Source: UBA993 sp964389365
GTDB lineage: Bacteria > Bacillota > Dethiobacteria > DTU022
NCBI GenBank assembly: GCA_964389365.1
Contig: CAYMDO010000014.1
Location: 1-52,886 of the forward strand
Reading direction: 5' to 3'
DNA length: 52,886 nucleotides
Positions 42,795-52,104 of the stretch are shown one piece after another. Every line of letters begins with the position of its first letter. Within the stretch, counting starts at the first letter, position 1. The translations under genes were made by a program, and so were the position numbers. The notes beneath the pieces are model-generated. The model was not told the origin of the DNA. It saw nothing but the letters and a program-made list of their open reading frames with translations, and ran no database searches.

Positions 42795-43739
42795 ATGAAA
42801 CAGAAAAGGTGGTTGGCTTTATTTGGAATGGCATTGATTGTTTTAGCAGTACTGGTGCCCGGTTGCGGACAGTCAGCAGAGCCCTTTGAAACCGAGACAG
42901 AAGAAGGGACAGGGGCAGAAGAAGCACCAAAAGCAGCATCAATTATGATCGCAGGCTCCGATTCGGAAGTTAACCTGGTAGCCAGGCTGGCTGAAGAGTA
43001 TATGAGTGCTAATCCTGACGTAGCCATTGCTGTGACCGGTGGTGGATCCGGAGTAGGCATCTCTTCGCTTATCGACGGCGATATTGATATTGCAAATTCA
43101 TCGCGCCCGATGAAGGAAGCTGAAGAAGCTGATCTGAAAGAGAAACAGGGACAGGATGCCCACGCTGTTCGCTTTGCTGTTGACGGGGTTGCTGTTGTTG
43201 TGCACAAAGACAACCCGGTTACAGAACTAACCGTTGATCAAATTGGCGCTATCTACCGCGGCGAGATTACCAACTGGTCCGAAGTTGGCGGAGCTAACCT
43301 GGCCATTACCCTTTACGGGCGTCAGAGTACTTCCGGGACATACGTTTTCTTCATGGAAAAAGTAGTTCAGGCTGATTACTCTCCGGAAATGCGCAACCTG
43401 GCCGGTAACTCCGATATTGTTGAAGCAGTTACTAACGATACAGGCGGAATCGGTTATGCTGCAATTGGCTATGCAACCAAAGAAGGCATCAAAGCAGTTA
43501 TGGTTTCCGCTGATGAAGCCTCGGAAGCCTTTGATCCGACAATCTTAGAAAACGTAACCAGTGGAGACTATCCTCTAACCCGCCCGCTCTATCAGTTCGT
43601 GATTGGCAGGCCGAGCGGGGCAATCCTTGACTTCCTGCTCTTCGAAGTAAGCGAAGCGGGACAACAGTTGGTCCTTGATGAAGGTTTCTATCCGATTACC
43701 GAAGCTGATGTAGACTTTAACAAAAAAGCACTAGAGTAA
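42795..43739 (+). CDS. pstS: Phosphate-binding lipoprotein PstS
   Basis: This phosphate receptor of the high-affinity ABC importer has 314 residues. It starts with a lipoprotein signal and a V-P-G-C lipobox (Cys about 25), then an acidic linker, then the binding domain: A-G-S-D-S at about 48-52, G-G-G-S-G-V-G near 75, and Q-S-T-S-G-T-Y near 180, which are phosphate-coordinating loops. The ATG at 42795 has AGGAGG six bases upstream. It is controlled by the Pho box array; an upstream ATG at 42777 lies before the site and is not used. A hairpin after it may favour high expression of pstS. Confidence 0.95.
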   Translation: MKQKRWLALFGMALIVLAVLVPGCGQSAEPFETETEEGTGAEEAPKAASIMIAGSDSEVNLVARLAEEYMSANPDVAIAVTGGGSGVGISSLIDGDIDIANSSRPMKEAEEADLKEKQGQDAHAVRFAVDGVAVVVHKDNPVTELTVDQIGAIYRGEITNWSEVGGANLAITLYGRQSTSGTYVFFMEKVVQADYSPEMRNLAGNSDIVEAVTNDTGGIGYAAIGYATKEGIKAVMVSADEASEAFDPTILENVTSGDYPLTRPLYQFVIGRPSGAILDFLLFEVSEAGQQLVLDEGFYPITEADVDFNKKALE

Positions 43740-43785
43740 CCGCTGGCTGCTGTTTTGAACTGTTACCAGGCAGATAGATCCTTAT

Positions 43786-43828
43786 TGCAGCCCTGTGATC
43801 CACTGCTGTTACTGCACGATGGGCTGCA
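43786..43828 (+). other. Intercistronic hairpin between pstS and pstC
   Basis: TGCAGCCC (43786-43793) pairs perfectly with GGGCTGCA (43821-43828) over a loop of 27 bases. No T run follows. In pst operons such hairpins often stabilise pstS mRNA or cause partial termination. Confidence 0.6.
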
Positions 43829-43886
43829 GGGCTCTTGAAATAAAAGTTTTTTGCTGCTATGGCAGCAGGCAGAAGGAGGTTTGCTT

Positions 43887-44765
43887 TTGCGCTCCCGAAC
43901 GGAAATCATCATGCAGATAGTCTTTTGGGCAAGCGGGATCGCGATTATTCTGTTTTTAGCGGGGATCCTGTTTACCCTGCTTTCCAATAGCCTTCCAGCC
44001 TTAAGTGAGGTAGGCCTGACTAATTTTTTTAGGCCCGGACTGTGGCGGCCCGGCGCTTTTGGAGAGCCGACTTACAGTATTAATAATTTCATAATCGGTA
44101 CTTTTATGGTAACCATGGGCGCTCTCGCTTTTGCTGTCCCTATAGGGGTTGCCGCTGCGGCGTACCTGTCTGAAATTGCTTCCCCATGGGAAAGAGAACT
44201 AATTAAACCGATAGTCGAAGTGCTGGCCGGAATACCTTCGGTTGTGCTCGGTTTTATCGGCCTGGTCATTCTTGCCCCGCTAATTGCTAAATTATTTAAT
44301 ATACCAAGCGGTATTAACGCCTTAAATGGCGCAGTTTTAGTGGGCATTATGGCGCTGCCAACGATTGTTACCCTGGCGGAGGATGCGATCACCGCAGTTC
44401 CCACGGAGTACCGCCATGCTTCTCTGGCCCTCGGAGGGACCCGCTGGCAGACGATCTGGAAAGTGACTGTACCGGCAGCGTTTTCAGGGATTACCGCTGC
44501 AGCAATGCTCGGTATGGGGCGGGCGATTGGTGAAACGATGACGGTGTTGATGGTCACCGGTAATATGATTGCCCGTCCTTCCTCCTTTCTTGATTCAACA
44601 AGGACTCTGAGTGCAAACATAGCCATTGATATCGGCGATGTAGTCTCTAATTCTGTTCACTTTCACGCTCTCTTTTTTGTCGGTTTGGTTCTCTTTGCGA
44701 TTACCTTTATTGTTAATCTGCTGGCTGATATCCTAATTCGACGCAAGCCGGAGGTAAACAGATGA
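43887..44765 (+). CDS. pstC: Phosphate ABC transporter permease PstC
   Basis: This inner-membrane channel subunit has 292 residues and six membrane segments. The cytosolic E-A-x-x-x-G loop appears as A-L-G-G-T-R-W-Q-T near 190-200. An A-G-I-P-S-V-V-L-G-F segment lies in the middle, as in other PstC. The TTG at 43887 is seven bases after AAGGAGG and starts a short basic N-terminus; a frame from 43851 would precede the binding site. Its stop overlaps pstA by four bases (ATGA). Confidence 0.94.
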   Translation: MRSRTEIIMQIVFWASGIAIILFLAGILFTLLSNSLPALSEVGLTNFFRPGLWRPGAFGEPTYSINNFIIGTFMVTMGALAFAVPIGVAAAAYLSEIASPWERELIKPIVEVLAGIPSVVLGFIGLVILAPLIAKLFNIPSGINALNGAVLVGIMALPTIVTLAEDAITAVPTEYRHASLALGGTRWQTIWKVTVPAAFSGITAAAMLGMGRAIGETMTVLMVTGNMIARPSSFLDSTRTLSANIAIDIGDVVSNSVHFHALFFVGLVLFAITFIVNLLADILIRRKPEVNR

Positions 44766-45649
44766 AAAAGGGCAGAGCAAAAAAAAATGGTTCTGAATTT
44801 GCCGGTCTTGAAAGACTAGGGTACTGGATTCTTCGTTTCTCGCTACTGCTGGTCCTTTTTATTCTGGGGTTTATTATCTACGATATTTTTATCAAGGGGA
44901 TCGGGGTTATCAACTGGGAATTTCTAACTTCGGCTCCCCGGGCTGGTATGACAGAAGGCGGAATCTTTCCGGCCCTGGTCGGCACTGTCTATGTAACCCT
45001 GATTACCATAGCTTTTGCTGTTCCCCTCGGTGTAGCCGCAGCGATCTATTTAAATGAGTATGCCGTTCAGGGACGGTTTACCCGTCTGGTCCGGATGTCT
45101 CTCAGGAATCTCGCTGGAGTGCCGTCGATCGTTTTTGGGCTATTCGGTATGGCAGTTTTTGTGAAGTTCTTTGGTTTTGGCCCTTCCCTGATCGCTGCCG
45201 GAATTACCCTGGGCTTACTGACACTTCCCGTTACCGTAACGGCTGCGGAGGAAGCTTTAATTACTGTTCCCAGGGCATACCGGGCCGGCTCTTTTGCATT
45301 GGGCGCAACCCGCTGGCAGGTTGTCCGCACTGTCGTGCTGCCCCGGGCAATCCCCGGGATCCTGACCGGCACCATCCTAGGTTTGGCCAGGGCGGCCGGG
45401 GAAACAGCGCCGATTCTGGCTACGGGAGCGGCATTTTTTCTGCCTGCTTTGCCTGATTCGATCAAAAGCCAGTTTATGGCTTTACCCTATCACCTGTTCA
45501 TCATGTCAACCCAGCATCATGACCTGTCCGTGGTGAGGCCAATTGCTTACGGAACAGCCCTGGTGCTGATCAGTTTGGTATGTATGTTAAACCTGGCGGC
45601 GGTTCTTTTACGTAAACGTTACCGCAGCAAGGCGGCTAAAGGCCTTTAA
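44762..45649 (+). CDS. pstA: Phosphate ABC transporter permease PstA
   Basis: The second permease subunit has 295 residues and six membrane segments, with a longer basic N-terminus. Family signatures are G-G-I-F-P-A-L-V-G-T near 67-76, N-L-A-G-V-P-S-I-V-F-G near 117-127, and the A-L-G-A-T-R-W-Q coupling loop near 180-187. It is translationally coupled to pstC through an ATGA overlap. The permeases form a heterodimer fed by PstS and powered by PstB. Confidence 0.95.
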   Translation: MKKGRAKKNGSEFAGLERLGYWILRFSLLLVLFILGFIIYDIFIKGIGVINWEFLTSAPRAGMTEGGIFPALVGTVYVTLITIAFAVPLGVAAAIYLNEYAVQGRFTRLVRMSLRNLAGVPSIVFGLFGMAVFVKFFGFGPSLIAAGITLGLLTLPVTVTAAEEALITVPRAYRAGSFALGATRWQVVRTVVLPRAIPGILTGTILGLARAAGETAPILATGAAFFLPALPDSIKSQFMALPYHLFIMSTQHHDLSVVRPIAYGTALVLISLVCMLNLAAVLLRKRYRSKAAKGL

Positions 45650-45838
45650 GCAGTAACCGGGCTTGTTAATCATGCTGGTGACCGGTAGTGAAAGCCCAAT
45701 TTTTACTGGTAACCGGCATGCTGAAATCCGGCAGCTAAATCGGAAGAGGTGAAAGATGGTTCTCTTCAATAGAACCGAAAAATGATGCTGACAAAAAATG
45801 CTTCAACTATTCCCGCTGCCCTCACAGGAGAAGAACCG

Positions 45839-46633
45839 ATGAATAAAGGACTTCACGATCCTTCTCCTGCCAGCGAGCAAAATTGTGATGTAACCGTAGA
45901 ACACCTGAACTTCTATTATCATCATGTTCAGGCGCTTTTTGACGTTAGCCTGGCGATTAAAGAAAAAGGTGTAGCAGCGCTCATTGGGCCTTCAGGGTGC
46001 GGGAAATCTACATTTTTAAGAGTGCTGAACCGGATGAATGATCTAATACCCGGTACCCGGCTGGAAGGCAAAGTTACAGTTCATGGCGAAAATATTTACG
46101 ATCCGGATACCGATGTAGTTGAACTGAGAAAAAAAGTAGGGATGGTTTTTCAGCAGCCTAATCCCTTCCCCAAAAGCATTTATGATAACGTTGCCTATGG
46201 CCCGCGGATTCATGGCCTGAAAAACCGGGAGCAGTTGGATCAGATTGTCGAGGAAAGCCTAAGGGGCGGGGCGCTCTGGGAAGAGGTAAAAGATCGCCTT
46301 CATGAGCCGGCCCTGGCCCTGTCCGGTGGTCAGCAGCAGCGGCTCTGTATCGCCAGGGCCCTGGCGGTACAGCCCAAAGTGCTGTTGATGGATGAGCCTA
46401 CTTCCGCTATTGACCCGATTGCCACCCAGCGTATCGAAGATTTGGTGCGGGAACTGTGCCAAAATTATACGATTATCATTGTTACTCACAATATGCAGCA
46501 AGCCGCCCGTATTTCAGATTACACGGGCTTTTTCCTCCAGGGTGAAATGGTGGAATGGGATAAGACTGCACAGCTTTTCACAAGGCCGGCCGATCAGCGC
46601 ACTGAAGATTATATAACCGGTCGTTTTGGCTAA
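45839..46633 (+). CDS. pstB: Phosphate ABC transporter ATPase PstB
   Basis: The ATP-binding subunit has 264 residues from the ATG at 45839. It has Walker A G-P-S-G-C-G-K-S near 53-60, the Q-loop Q-Q-P-N-P-F-P-K-S near 105, the signature L-S-G-G-Q-Q-Q-R near 160, Walker B L-L-M-D-E-P-T-S-A near 182-190 and the switch His in V-T-H-N-M. AGGAG lies eight bases before this ATG. Earlier ATGs at 45782 and 45785 lie beyond any good site and would add about 19 residues that homologues lack. The gap of about 190 bases to pstA has no gene. Confidence 0.93.
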   Translation: MNKGLHDPSPASEQNCDVTVEHLNFYYHHVQALFDVSLAIKEKGVAALIGPSGCGKSTFLRVLNRMNDLIPGTRLEGKVTVHGENIYDPDTDVVELRKKVGMVFQQPNPFPKSIYDNVAYGPRIHGLKNREQLDQIVEESLRGGALWEEVKDRLHEPALALSGGQQQRLCIARALAVQPKVLLMDEPTSAIDPIATQRIEDLVRELCQNYTIIIVTHNMQQAARISDYTGFFLQGEMVEWDKTAQLFTRPADQRTEDYITGRFG

Positions 46634-46660
46634 AGTTTAAGCATAAAGGAGTTTTTACTG

Positions 46661-47341
46661 ATGACAGAAGGAAAGGAATTTACGGAACGTAAAGTGGTAT
46701 TTGAAGAAAAAATGAACAACCTTTTTGATAAGCTGCAGCAGATGGGCAGCTTGGTAGAAGAATCGATTGCCCGCTCAGTAGATGCGCTCAAAACACAAAA
46801 TCTTGAGCTGGCGCAGGTTGTTATTGACGGCGATGATCTGATCGATGATCTGGAAGTGGAGATAGAGGAAAAATGCCTCGAGGTGATTGCCACCCAGCAG
46901 CCGATGGCCAAGGACTTACGCCGCGTAGCTACCCTCTTTAAAATGATCAATGATCTGGAGCGGATGGCGGACTACGCTACCAGTATTGCCAAAATTACCT
47001 TGCGGATTGCCGATCAACCTCTGATCAAACCTCTGGTAGATATCCCCCGCATGGCTGCATTAAGCCAGAAGATGGTGAAGCAGGCCCTGGACGCTTATGT
47101 CAGCGAAGATATCGATCTGGCAGCTGCCGTTGGCAAAGATGACGATGAAGTAGATGAACTCTTCGGGCAGATCTTCCGTGAGCTGTTAACGATCATGATG
47201 GAAAACCCAAAAACTATAACCCAGGCTACCCATCTGCTCTTTGTCGGTCGCTGGCTGGAGCGGATCTCTGATCACGCTACCAATATCGCCGAAGAGGTGA
47301 TCTTTTTGGTCACCGGCGAAAAACGCAACCTGAACGAGTAA
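46661..47341 (+). CDS. phoU: Phosphate signalling protein PhoU
   Basis: This 226-residue all-helical protein is two PhoU repeats of three helices. The acidic metal motifs E-x-x-x-D/E-x-x-x-D are visible as D-L-E-R-M-A-D-Y-A near 97-105 and W-L-E-R-I-S-D-H-A near 198-206. It links the Pst transporter to PhoR and dampens the response when phosphate is plentiful. AAAGGAG lies before the ATG, 28 bases after pstB. Two GC-rich hairpins follow. Confidence 0.95.
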   Translation: MTEGKEFTERKVVFEEKMNNLFDKLQQMGSLVEESIARSVDALKTQNLELAQVVIDGDDLIDDLEVEIEEKCLEVIATQQPMAKDLRRVATLFKMINDLERMADYATSIAKITLRIADQPLIKPLVDIPRMAALSQKMVKQALDAYVSEDIDLAAAVGKDDDEVDELFGQIFRELLTIMMENPKTITQATHLLFVGRWLERISDHATNIAEEVIFLVTGEKRNLNE

Positions 47342-47358
47342 CTTTAAGGATAGACTCC

Positions 47359-47445
47359 ATACTCCCTCCCCCTTGAGGGGGGAGCTACATGTTCGATAAA
47401 TAAGCAAAAAGAATTTGCTATACTCCCTCCCCCTTGAGGGGGGAG
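47359..47445. repeat. Twin CTCCCTCCCCC...GGGGGGAG hairpins
   Basis: A 26-base unit (47359-47384 and 47420-47445) recurs as an exact direct repeat, with 35 bases between copies. Each folds into a very GC-rich hairpin with a TTGA loop. Copy 2 continues as GGGTCGGGGTAGGGGTG. They sit between convergent genes (phoU and the hydrolase), so termination of both is likely, but the exact repeat suggests a dispersed element. Confidence 0.8.
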
Positions 47446-47494
47446 GGTCGGGGTAGGGGTGAAAAGATTTTGTCTTTCTATCTGCTACTCACCT

Positions 47495-48331
47495 TTACAG
47501 CTTCTGGTCGAGCCATTTCCTGAGATCCGCAAAGATCTCATCTTTTTCCGGCTCATTGTGCAACTCGTGGTAGCAGCCCTCATAAAGCTTAAGAGTGCAG
47601 TCACCATTTATTGTCTTGGCCAGCAGATCGCTGCCCGTAGCAAAGGTTAGTTGATCTCCTGTACCGTGCATCAGCAGCAGTGGCACCTCAACCTCTGCGT
47701 CGCGCCCGAGCACATATTCCATGCTCGCCAGCATATCTTTGGCCATTCGTAATGAACCTTTGTCGTGCACAAGGGGATCATTGCGGTACGCTTCAATTAC
47801 GGCCGGGTCTCTGGATAAAGCAGCCTGATCCAAACCGCTCGGCAAGGTAACCTTGGGAAGCACAGAGCCCAGAATTTTGGCAGCTGCCATTTTTGCTTTC
47901 TGTTCGACGATGGGTGTCTGCAACACCGGGCTGGTTATCACGGCTCCCTTTACTTTCGGACGGCGCTGGATCAGTGTGAAGAGAACAATTAAGCCGCCGA
48001 GGCTGTGCCCGTATAGGAATACCGGTTTCCCAGGAAAAAGCTCATCAGTATTTTTAAGCAGGATTGATACATCGTCAGCATAGTGGTCAAATGAAGGGCT
48101 GTCGCCGCGCTGCCCTCCCGAACGACCGTGGCCGCGCAGGTCAATAGCCACAACTGCATAGCCGGCATTGTTCAGTTTCTCCGCCCAGTGACTGTAGCGG
48201 CCGCTGTGCTCTCCGTGCCCATGGACCAGGCTGATTACCGCCTTGGTTTCATCCGGCGGCTCCCACTTCTGCGCAAACAGCTTTAATCCATCGTTAGAAA
48301 GCCATTGCATCTCTTCATGCTTCACTATCAT
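47495..48331 (-). CDS. Alpha/beta hydrolase, lysophospholipase/monoacylglycerol-lipase type
   Basis: This 278-residue serine hydrolase has the nucleophile in G-H-S-L-G-G near 110, an H-G-H-G-E-H oxyanion motif near 38-43, the G-H-G-R-S-G-G loop, Asp in M-H-G-T-G-D-Q-L, and the catalytic His in C-Y-H-E-L-H-N-E. It belongs to the Serine aminopeptidase S33/PldB group. No signal peptide is visible. AAGGGG lies close to the start; the ATG at 48331 is used here, but the GTG at 48322 is also possible. It is convergent with phoU. Confidence 0.88.
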   Translation of the reverse strand: MIVKHEEMQWLSNDGLKLFAQKWEPPDETKAVISLVHGHGEHSGRYSHWAEKLNNAGYAVVAIDLRGHGRSGGQRGDSPSFDHYADDVSILLKNTDELFPGKPVFLYGHSLGGLIVLFTLIQRRPKVKGAVITSPVLQTPIVEQKAKMAAAKILGSVLPKVTLPSGLDQAALSRDPAVIEAYRNDPLVHDKGSLRMAKDMLASMEYVLGRDAEVEVPLLLMHGTGDQLTFATGSDLLAKTINGDCTLKLYEGCYHELHNEPEKDEIFADLRKWLDQKL

Positions 48332-48348
48332 CAACCCCTTTTCTTGTC

Positions 48349-48470
48349 TGTGTGCATGGGAACGGTCCTTATGTATACAGCCGGTCGTCCTTCATGTACA
48401 GCAGGACCGTCCCTTTGTATTTAGTATCTAGTGTACACAGGGACTGTCCCTATGTACACTATGTACAATC
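48349..48470. repeat. Degenerate GGGACGGTCC / TGTACA palindromic repeats
   Basis: AGTGTACACAGGGAC (48430-48444) and GTCCCTATGTACACT (48446-48460) form a 31-base near-perfect palindrome with one mismatch pair. The preceding 80 bases hold two further diverged copies, with GGGAACGGTCC and GGACCGTCCC. The core resembles the GGGGACGGTTC repeat before phoB, so both may belong to one family. No gene lies in this gap. Confidence 0.75.
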
Positions 48471-49235
48471 TTAGTTTAGTGTTGAGCCGCCGTCGACAAC
48501 CAGGACCTGTCCGGTGATAAAGTCAGCGCTGCCGGAACAGAGGAAAAGCACCGGTTCCACAACGTCGCTCATATCTGCCAGCCTCCCTGCCGGGATGGTC
48601 TTGACGATCTGATCATGCACAGCCTGGTTTGACCAGAAGGGGGCGCTGAAGCCGGTTTTAACCATACAGGGGGCAACGGCATTGACCTGTATGTTGTCTG
48701 AAGCCAGCTCGACGGCCAAAACCCTTGTCAACATCTCGATCCCGGCCTTGGCGATGCCGTAGATGCCCATCCCCGGTGCGGGGCGGCAGGCTGCAGTTGA
48801 TGAAATGCTGACAATCTTGCCTGCTCCCTGCTCTTTCATCAGCCCGGCAGCCGTCCTTGAGCAGTAATAGGTTCCGGTCAGGTTGGACTCAATAATCTTC
48901 TGCCAGGTAGCCGTTTCTGCATTGACCAGTGAAGGGGTCAATAGGTTCATCCCCACGTTGTTGATCAGCACATCCAGGCGGCCAAACCGTGCTTTGGTTT
49001 GGCCAAAAAGCAGTTCAACATCTTCTTCGCGGGCGATATGGGCCGGTATTGCCAGCAGTCCGTCGCCGCCATTTAAATCAGCTGCCGCCTGATCCAAGCC
49101 CTCCTGTTTACGGGCGCAGATTGCTACGTAAGCCCCTTCACCAAGCAGGCGGCGGGCCAATTCCAGGCCGATGCCCCGGCTGCCGCCGGTTACAACAACC
49201 ACTTTACCAGCCAAACCGTAATTCATTGAGCTCAC
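48471..49235 (-). CDS. Short-chain dehydrogenase/reductase
   Basis: This 254-residue NAD(P)-dependent SDR is of the classical type. The Rossmann motif T-G-G-S-R-G-I-G is near 16-23, N-N-V-G near 92, the catalytic Ser in S-I-S-S-T-A, and Tyr-x-x-x-Lys in Y-G-I-A-K near 158-162. The C-terminus V-V-D-G-G-S-T matches 3-oxoacyl-ACP reductase-like members. The substrate is not predictable. I use the GTG at 49235, which fits AGGGG best; an ATG at 49226 is also possible. It stands alone on the minus strand. Confidence 0.9.
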   Translation of the reverse strand: MSSMNYGLAGKVVVVTGGSRGIGLELARRLLGEGAYVAICARKQEGLDQAAADLNGGDGLLAIPAHIAREEDVELLFGQTKARFGRLDVLINNVGMNLLTPSLVNAETATWQKIIESNLTGTYYCSRTAAGLMKEQGAGKIVSISSTAACRPAPGMGIYGIAKAGIEMLTRVLAVELASDNIQVNAVAPCMVKTGFSAPFWSNQAVHDQIVKTIPAGRLADMSDVVEPVLFLCSGSADFITGQVLVVDGGSTLN

Positions 49236-49439
49236 TGAACCACCCCTTTCATTTTTTAACACCCAAAAGCCTGAAACACACTTGCTTCCTGCTAGATTAG
49301 TTAGATTTCAAATATCAAAATCCTTTAATCTACCGGATCTGTTTTACAGGGATTCTATGCCCGGTGCGGCTATTAAAGATGTTGGCCTGCTTATTTTTGG
49401 TCCGAATTGCTGCAGGCTTATGATGTCCCGCTGCACCGC

Positions 49440-50093
49440 TCAGGCGTTGTTCCAGATGCGGTTATAAATTGCGGTTTTTTGTACGCGGCGAATGAAAGCG
49501 AAACCCGCCTCCATGAAAATACCCAGTGAAAGGGCGAAAATCACTGTACCGATGCCCAGCGGGCCACCCATGAAATAACCGGCAGCAGCTACCACCACTT
49601 CCATCATTGTTCTGATCATGCCAACACGCAGTTTTGTTGCCCGAGTCAGGGCCAGCATTAAACTGTCGCGGGGGCCGGCTCCAAGATTGGGGCTGATGTA
49701 TAAAGCAACTCCAAAGCCAAAAAGGACGACGCCGATTATAAAGAAGATGATTCTATCAAGCAGGGGCAGCGGCAGCGGTACATAGCCCCAGCCGATAACC
49801 AGGTCGATGAAGAGGCCGAGAAATATCATGTTGAGGATAGTGCCGATATTGGGCCGTACCTTGAAGAAGTAACTGAAGATGATCAGCAGCAGCCCAATGA
49901 TCTGGGTTACACGGCCGATGGTTATGCCGAACTGATTGGCCAGGCCAATATGCAGCACATCCCAGGGATTGACCCCCAGATTTGCGTTGATCAAAAAAAC
50001 AATGCCGTTTGCAATTACGAAAAGGCCTGTAAAGAGCGCGGTGTAGCGCAGGATAGCTTTGCGGATTACTAACTTGCCGGTGTTAACTTTCAT
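49440..50093 (-). CDS. YczE/YyaS/YitT-family membrane protein
   Basis: This 217-residue protein has about five to six membrane segments. The signature N-L-G-V-N-P-W-D-V-L-H near 39-49 and the C-terminal N-L-G-A-G-P-R-D-S-L-M repeat-like segment near 136-146 identify the YczE-like family, whose function is unknown; transport or regulation has been proposed. It overlaps the ygiQ stop by eleven bases, which suggests coupled translation. No paired transcription factor is adjacent. Confidence 0.85.
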   Translation of the reverse strand: MKVNTGKLVIRKAILRYTALFTGLFVIANGIVFLINANLGVNPWDVLHIGLANQFGITIGRVTQIIGLLLIIFSYFFKVRPNIGTILNMIFLGLFIDLVIGWGYVPLPLPLLDRIIFFIIGVVLFGFGVALYISPNLGAGPRDSLMLALTRATKLRVGMIRTMMEVVVAAAGYFMGGPLGIGTVIFALSLGIFMEAGFAFIRRVQKTAIYNRIWNNA

Positions 50094-51990
50094 TATTTAT
50101 GTTCCCGGCCCCTCTTCTGGCTTTCCTGCCTGTTTTATTCCGGTTCTGTTCCCGCTCCTGCCCTTTTCCCCGGACGGCTGCTTCAGCTCTCTTTCCGCCG
50201 GGAGGCCTGATCAGGCAGTGCCGTCCGTACCCGATTAAATCTTTTCGCCCGGCTTTATTCAGAGCCTCGAATATCAGGCTGTACAGCTTCGGGTTGCGAT
50301 ACTGGATCAGGGCGCGCTGCATCGCTTTTTCATGAGCGCTGCAAGGCACATGGACCGGCTCCATGGTGCGCGGATCGAGTCCGGTATAATACATGCAGGT
50401 AGACAATGTACCCGGTGTCGGGTAAAAATCCTGCACCTGTTCGGGGAAATGTTCGTGCTTACGGATAAAAGAAGCCAGTTCCACCGCCGCCTCCAGGTCG
50501 GAACCCGGGTGGCTCGACATAAAATAGGGCACCAGGTACTGGTTTTTTCCAAGCCGTCTGTTAATTTCTTTATACCTTTTTTTAAAGGCCAGGTATGCTT
50601 CGCGGCCTGGTTTACCCATCCTTTTCAGTACTTTTTGCGCTACGTGCTCGGGGGCAACTTTAAGCTGCCCGCTGATATGGTGCTCGCAAAGCTCTTCGAA
50701 AAAAGCCGGGTCGGGATCACAGAGCAGGTAATCATGGCGGATACCGGAGCGTACGAAAACTTTCTTTACCCCTTCCAGCGAACGCAGCCTGCGCAGCAGC
50801 TCTAGGTAATCATGGTGGTCAACAGCCAGGTTATTACAGGGCTCCGGATAGAGGCAGCCCCGATCGTCACAGGTACCAAATTTTAGCTGCCTATTGCATG
50901 CCTGCTGCCTGAAGTTCGCAGTTGGGCCGCCTACATCGTGGATGTAGCCTTTAAAATCCGGGTCCCTGATCAGTTTCTCCGCCTCTTCTAATATTGCTTC
51001 GATGCTCCTGGACCGGACAATCCGCCCCTGGTGATAATGGAGGGCACAAAAACTGCAGCCCCCGAAACAGCCGCGGCTGCTGACTAAGCTGAACTTAACC
51101 TCGTTTAATGCTGGAACGCCCCCCTCTTTCTCGTACATCGGGTGAAACCTGCGGGTAAATGGCAGGCGGTAAACCTGGTCCAGTTCATCGCCGCTCAGCG
51201 GTTCGGCCGGAGGGTTCTGCAGCAGGTAACATCCGGGGTAGGGTTCGGCCAGTGCCTTAGCCGTTTGGGGTTCACTGTTTTTGTACTGCAGCATGAAGCT
51301 TTCTACAAATTTTTGTTTTGAGCTGCTGATCTCAGAGAAGGAGGGAAGCAGCAGCGTTCCGGACGGGTCGGGCAGTTCGCTGACGCTGGTTACTGTGCCC
51401 CTCACATAAGTAATATCGCTGATCTTAATGCCGCCGGCCAGGGTTTCGGCAACTTCGATCACCGGTTTTTCTCCCATCCCGTAAATTAAAAGGTCAGCTC
51501 CCGCTTGAAGCAGTACGGAAGGCTGCAGTTTATCGATCCAGTAATCGTAATGAGCCTTCCGCCTTAAGCTGGCTTCAATTCCACCGATGATAATGGCGCT
51601 CTGCGGGAATAATTCTCGCACCTTCCTGGCGTAGACGCATAAAGCCCGATCCGGGCGCAGCCCGGTTTTGCCCCCGGGGCTGTAAGCGTCAGCACGGCGC
51701 CGCTTTCTAGCCACGCTGAAGTGATTAACCATCGAATCGATATTGCCGGCGCTGATTAAGAACCCCAGTCTCGGTTCGCCCAGCCGGCTGAACTGAAATG
51801 GGTTCTTCCAGTCAGGCTGGGCGATTATCGCCACTTTAAACCCGTAAGCCTCAAGCAGGCGGCTGATGATAGCCACCCCGAAAGAGGGGTGATCAACATA
51901 AGCGTCGCCGCTGATCATAATAAAATCGGGCTGCTCCCAGCCTCGGGCAGCCATCTCTTCCCTTGTAACCGGTAAAAAAGCCTGTTCCAT
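50083..51990 (-). CDS. YgiQ-family radical SAM protein
   Basis: This 635-residue iron-sulfur protein has the radical-SAM cysteines C308-x-x-x-C312-x-x-C315 in R-G-C-F-G-G-C-S-F-C-A. A UPF0313 N-terminal domain (G-D-A-Y-V-D-H-P-S-F-G near 28-38) and the C-terminal DUF3362 region are present, and the last 40 residues are strongly basic and probably disordered. The reaction is unknown. The ATG at 51990 follows GGCGGTGG. It probably forms a two-gene unit with the membrane protein downstream. Confidence 0.93.
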   Translation of the reverse strand: MEQAFLPVTREEMAARGWEQPDFIMISGDAYVDHPSFGVAIISRLLEAYGFKVAIIAQPDWKNPFQFSRLGEPRLGFLISAGNIDSMVNHFSVARKRRRADAYSPGGKTGLRPDRALCVYARKVRELFPQSAIIIGGIEASLRRKAHYDYWIDKLQPSVLLQAGADLLIYGMGEKPVIEVAETLAGGIKISDITYVRGTVTSVSELPDPSGTLLLPSFSEISSSKQKFVESFMLQYKNSEPQTAKALAEPYPGCYLLQNPPAEPLSGDELDQVYRLPFTRRFHPMYEKEGGVPALNEVKFSLVSSRGCFGGCSFCALHYHQGRIVRSRSIEAILEEAEKLIRDPDFKGYIHDVGGPTANFRQQACNRQLKFGTCDDRGCLYPEPCNNLAVDHHDYLELLRRLRSLEGVKKVFVRSGIRHDYLLCDPDPAFFEELCEHHISGQLKVAPEHVAQKVLKRMGKPGREAYLAFKKRYKEINRRLGKNQYLVPYFMSSHPGSDLEAAVELASFIRKHEHFPEQVQDFYPTPGTLSTCMYYTGLDPRTMEPVHVPCSAHEKAMQRALIQYRNPKLYSLIFEALNKAGRKDLIGYGRHCLIRPPGGKRAEAAVRGKGQEREQNRNKTGRKARRGAGNINNES

Positions 51991-52104
51991 TTTTCCACCG
52001 CCGGTTATAATTTACCATCCGGTACCAGGCCAACCTGTATGCTATTATATCCCAACCTCGGTTTCCCTGCTTCATCTTTTCGGCAGGGATTAGGTTGCCT
52101 GCCG

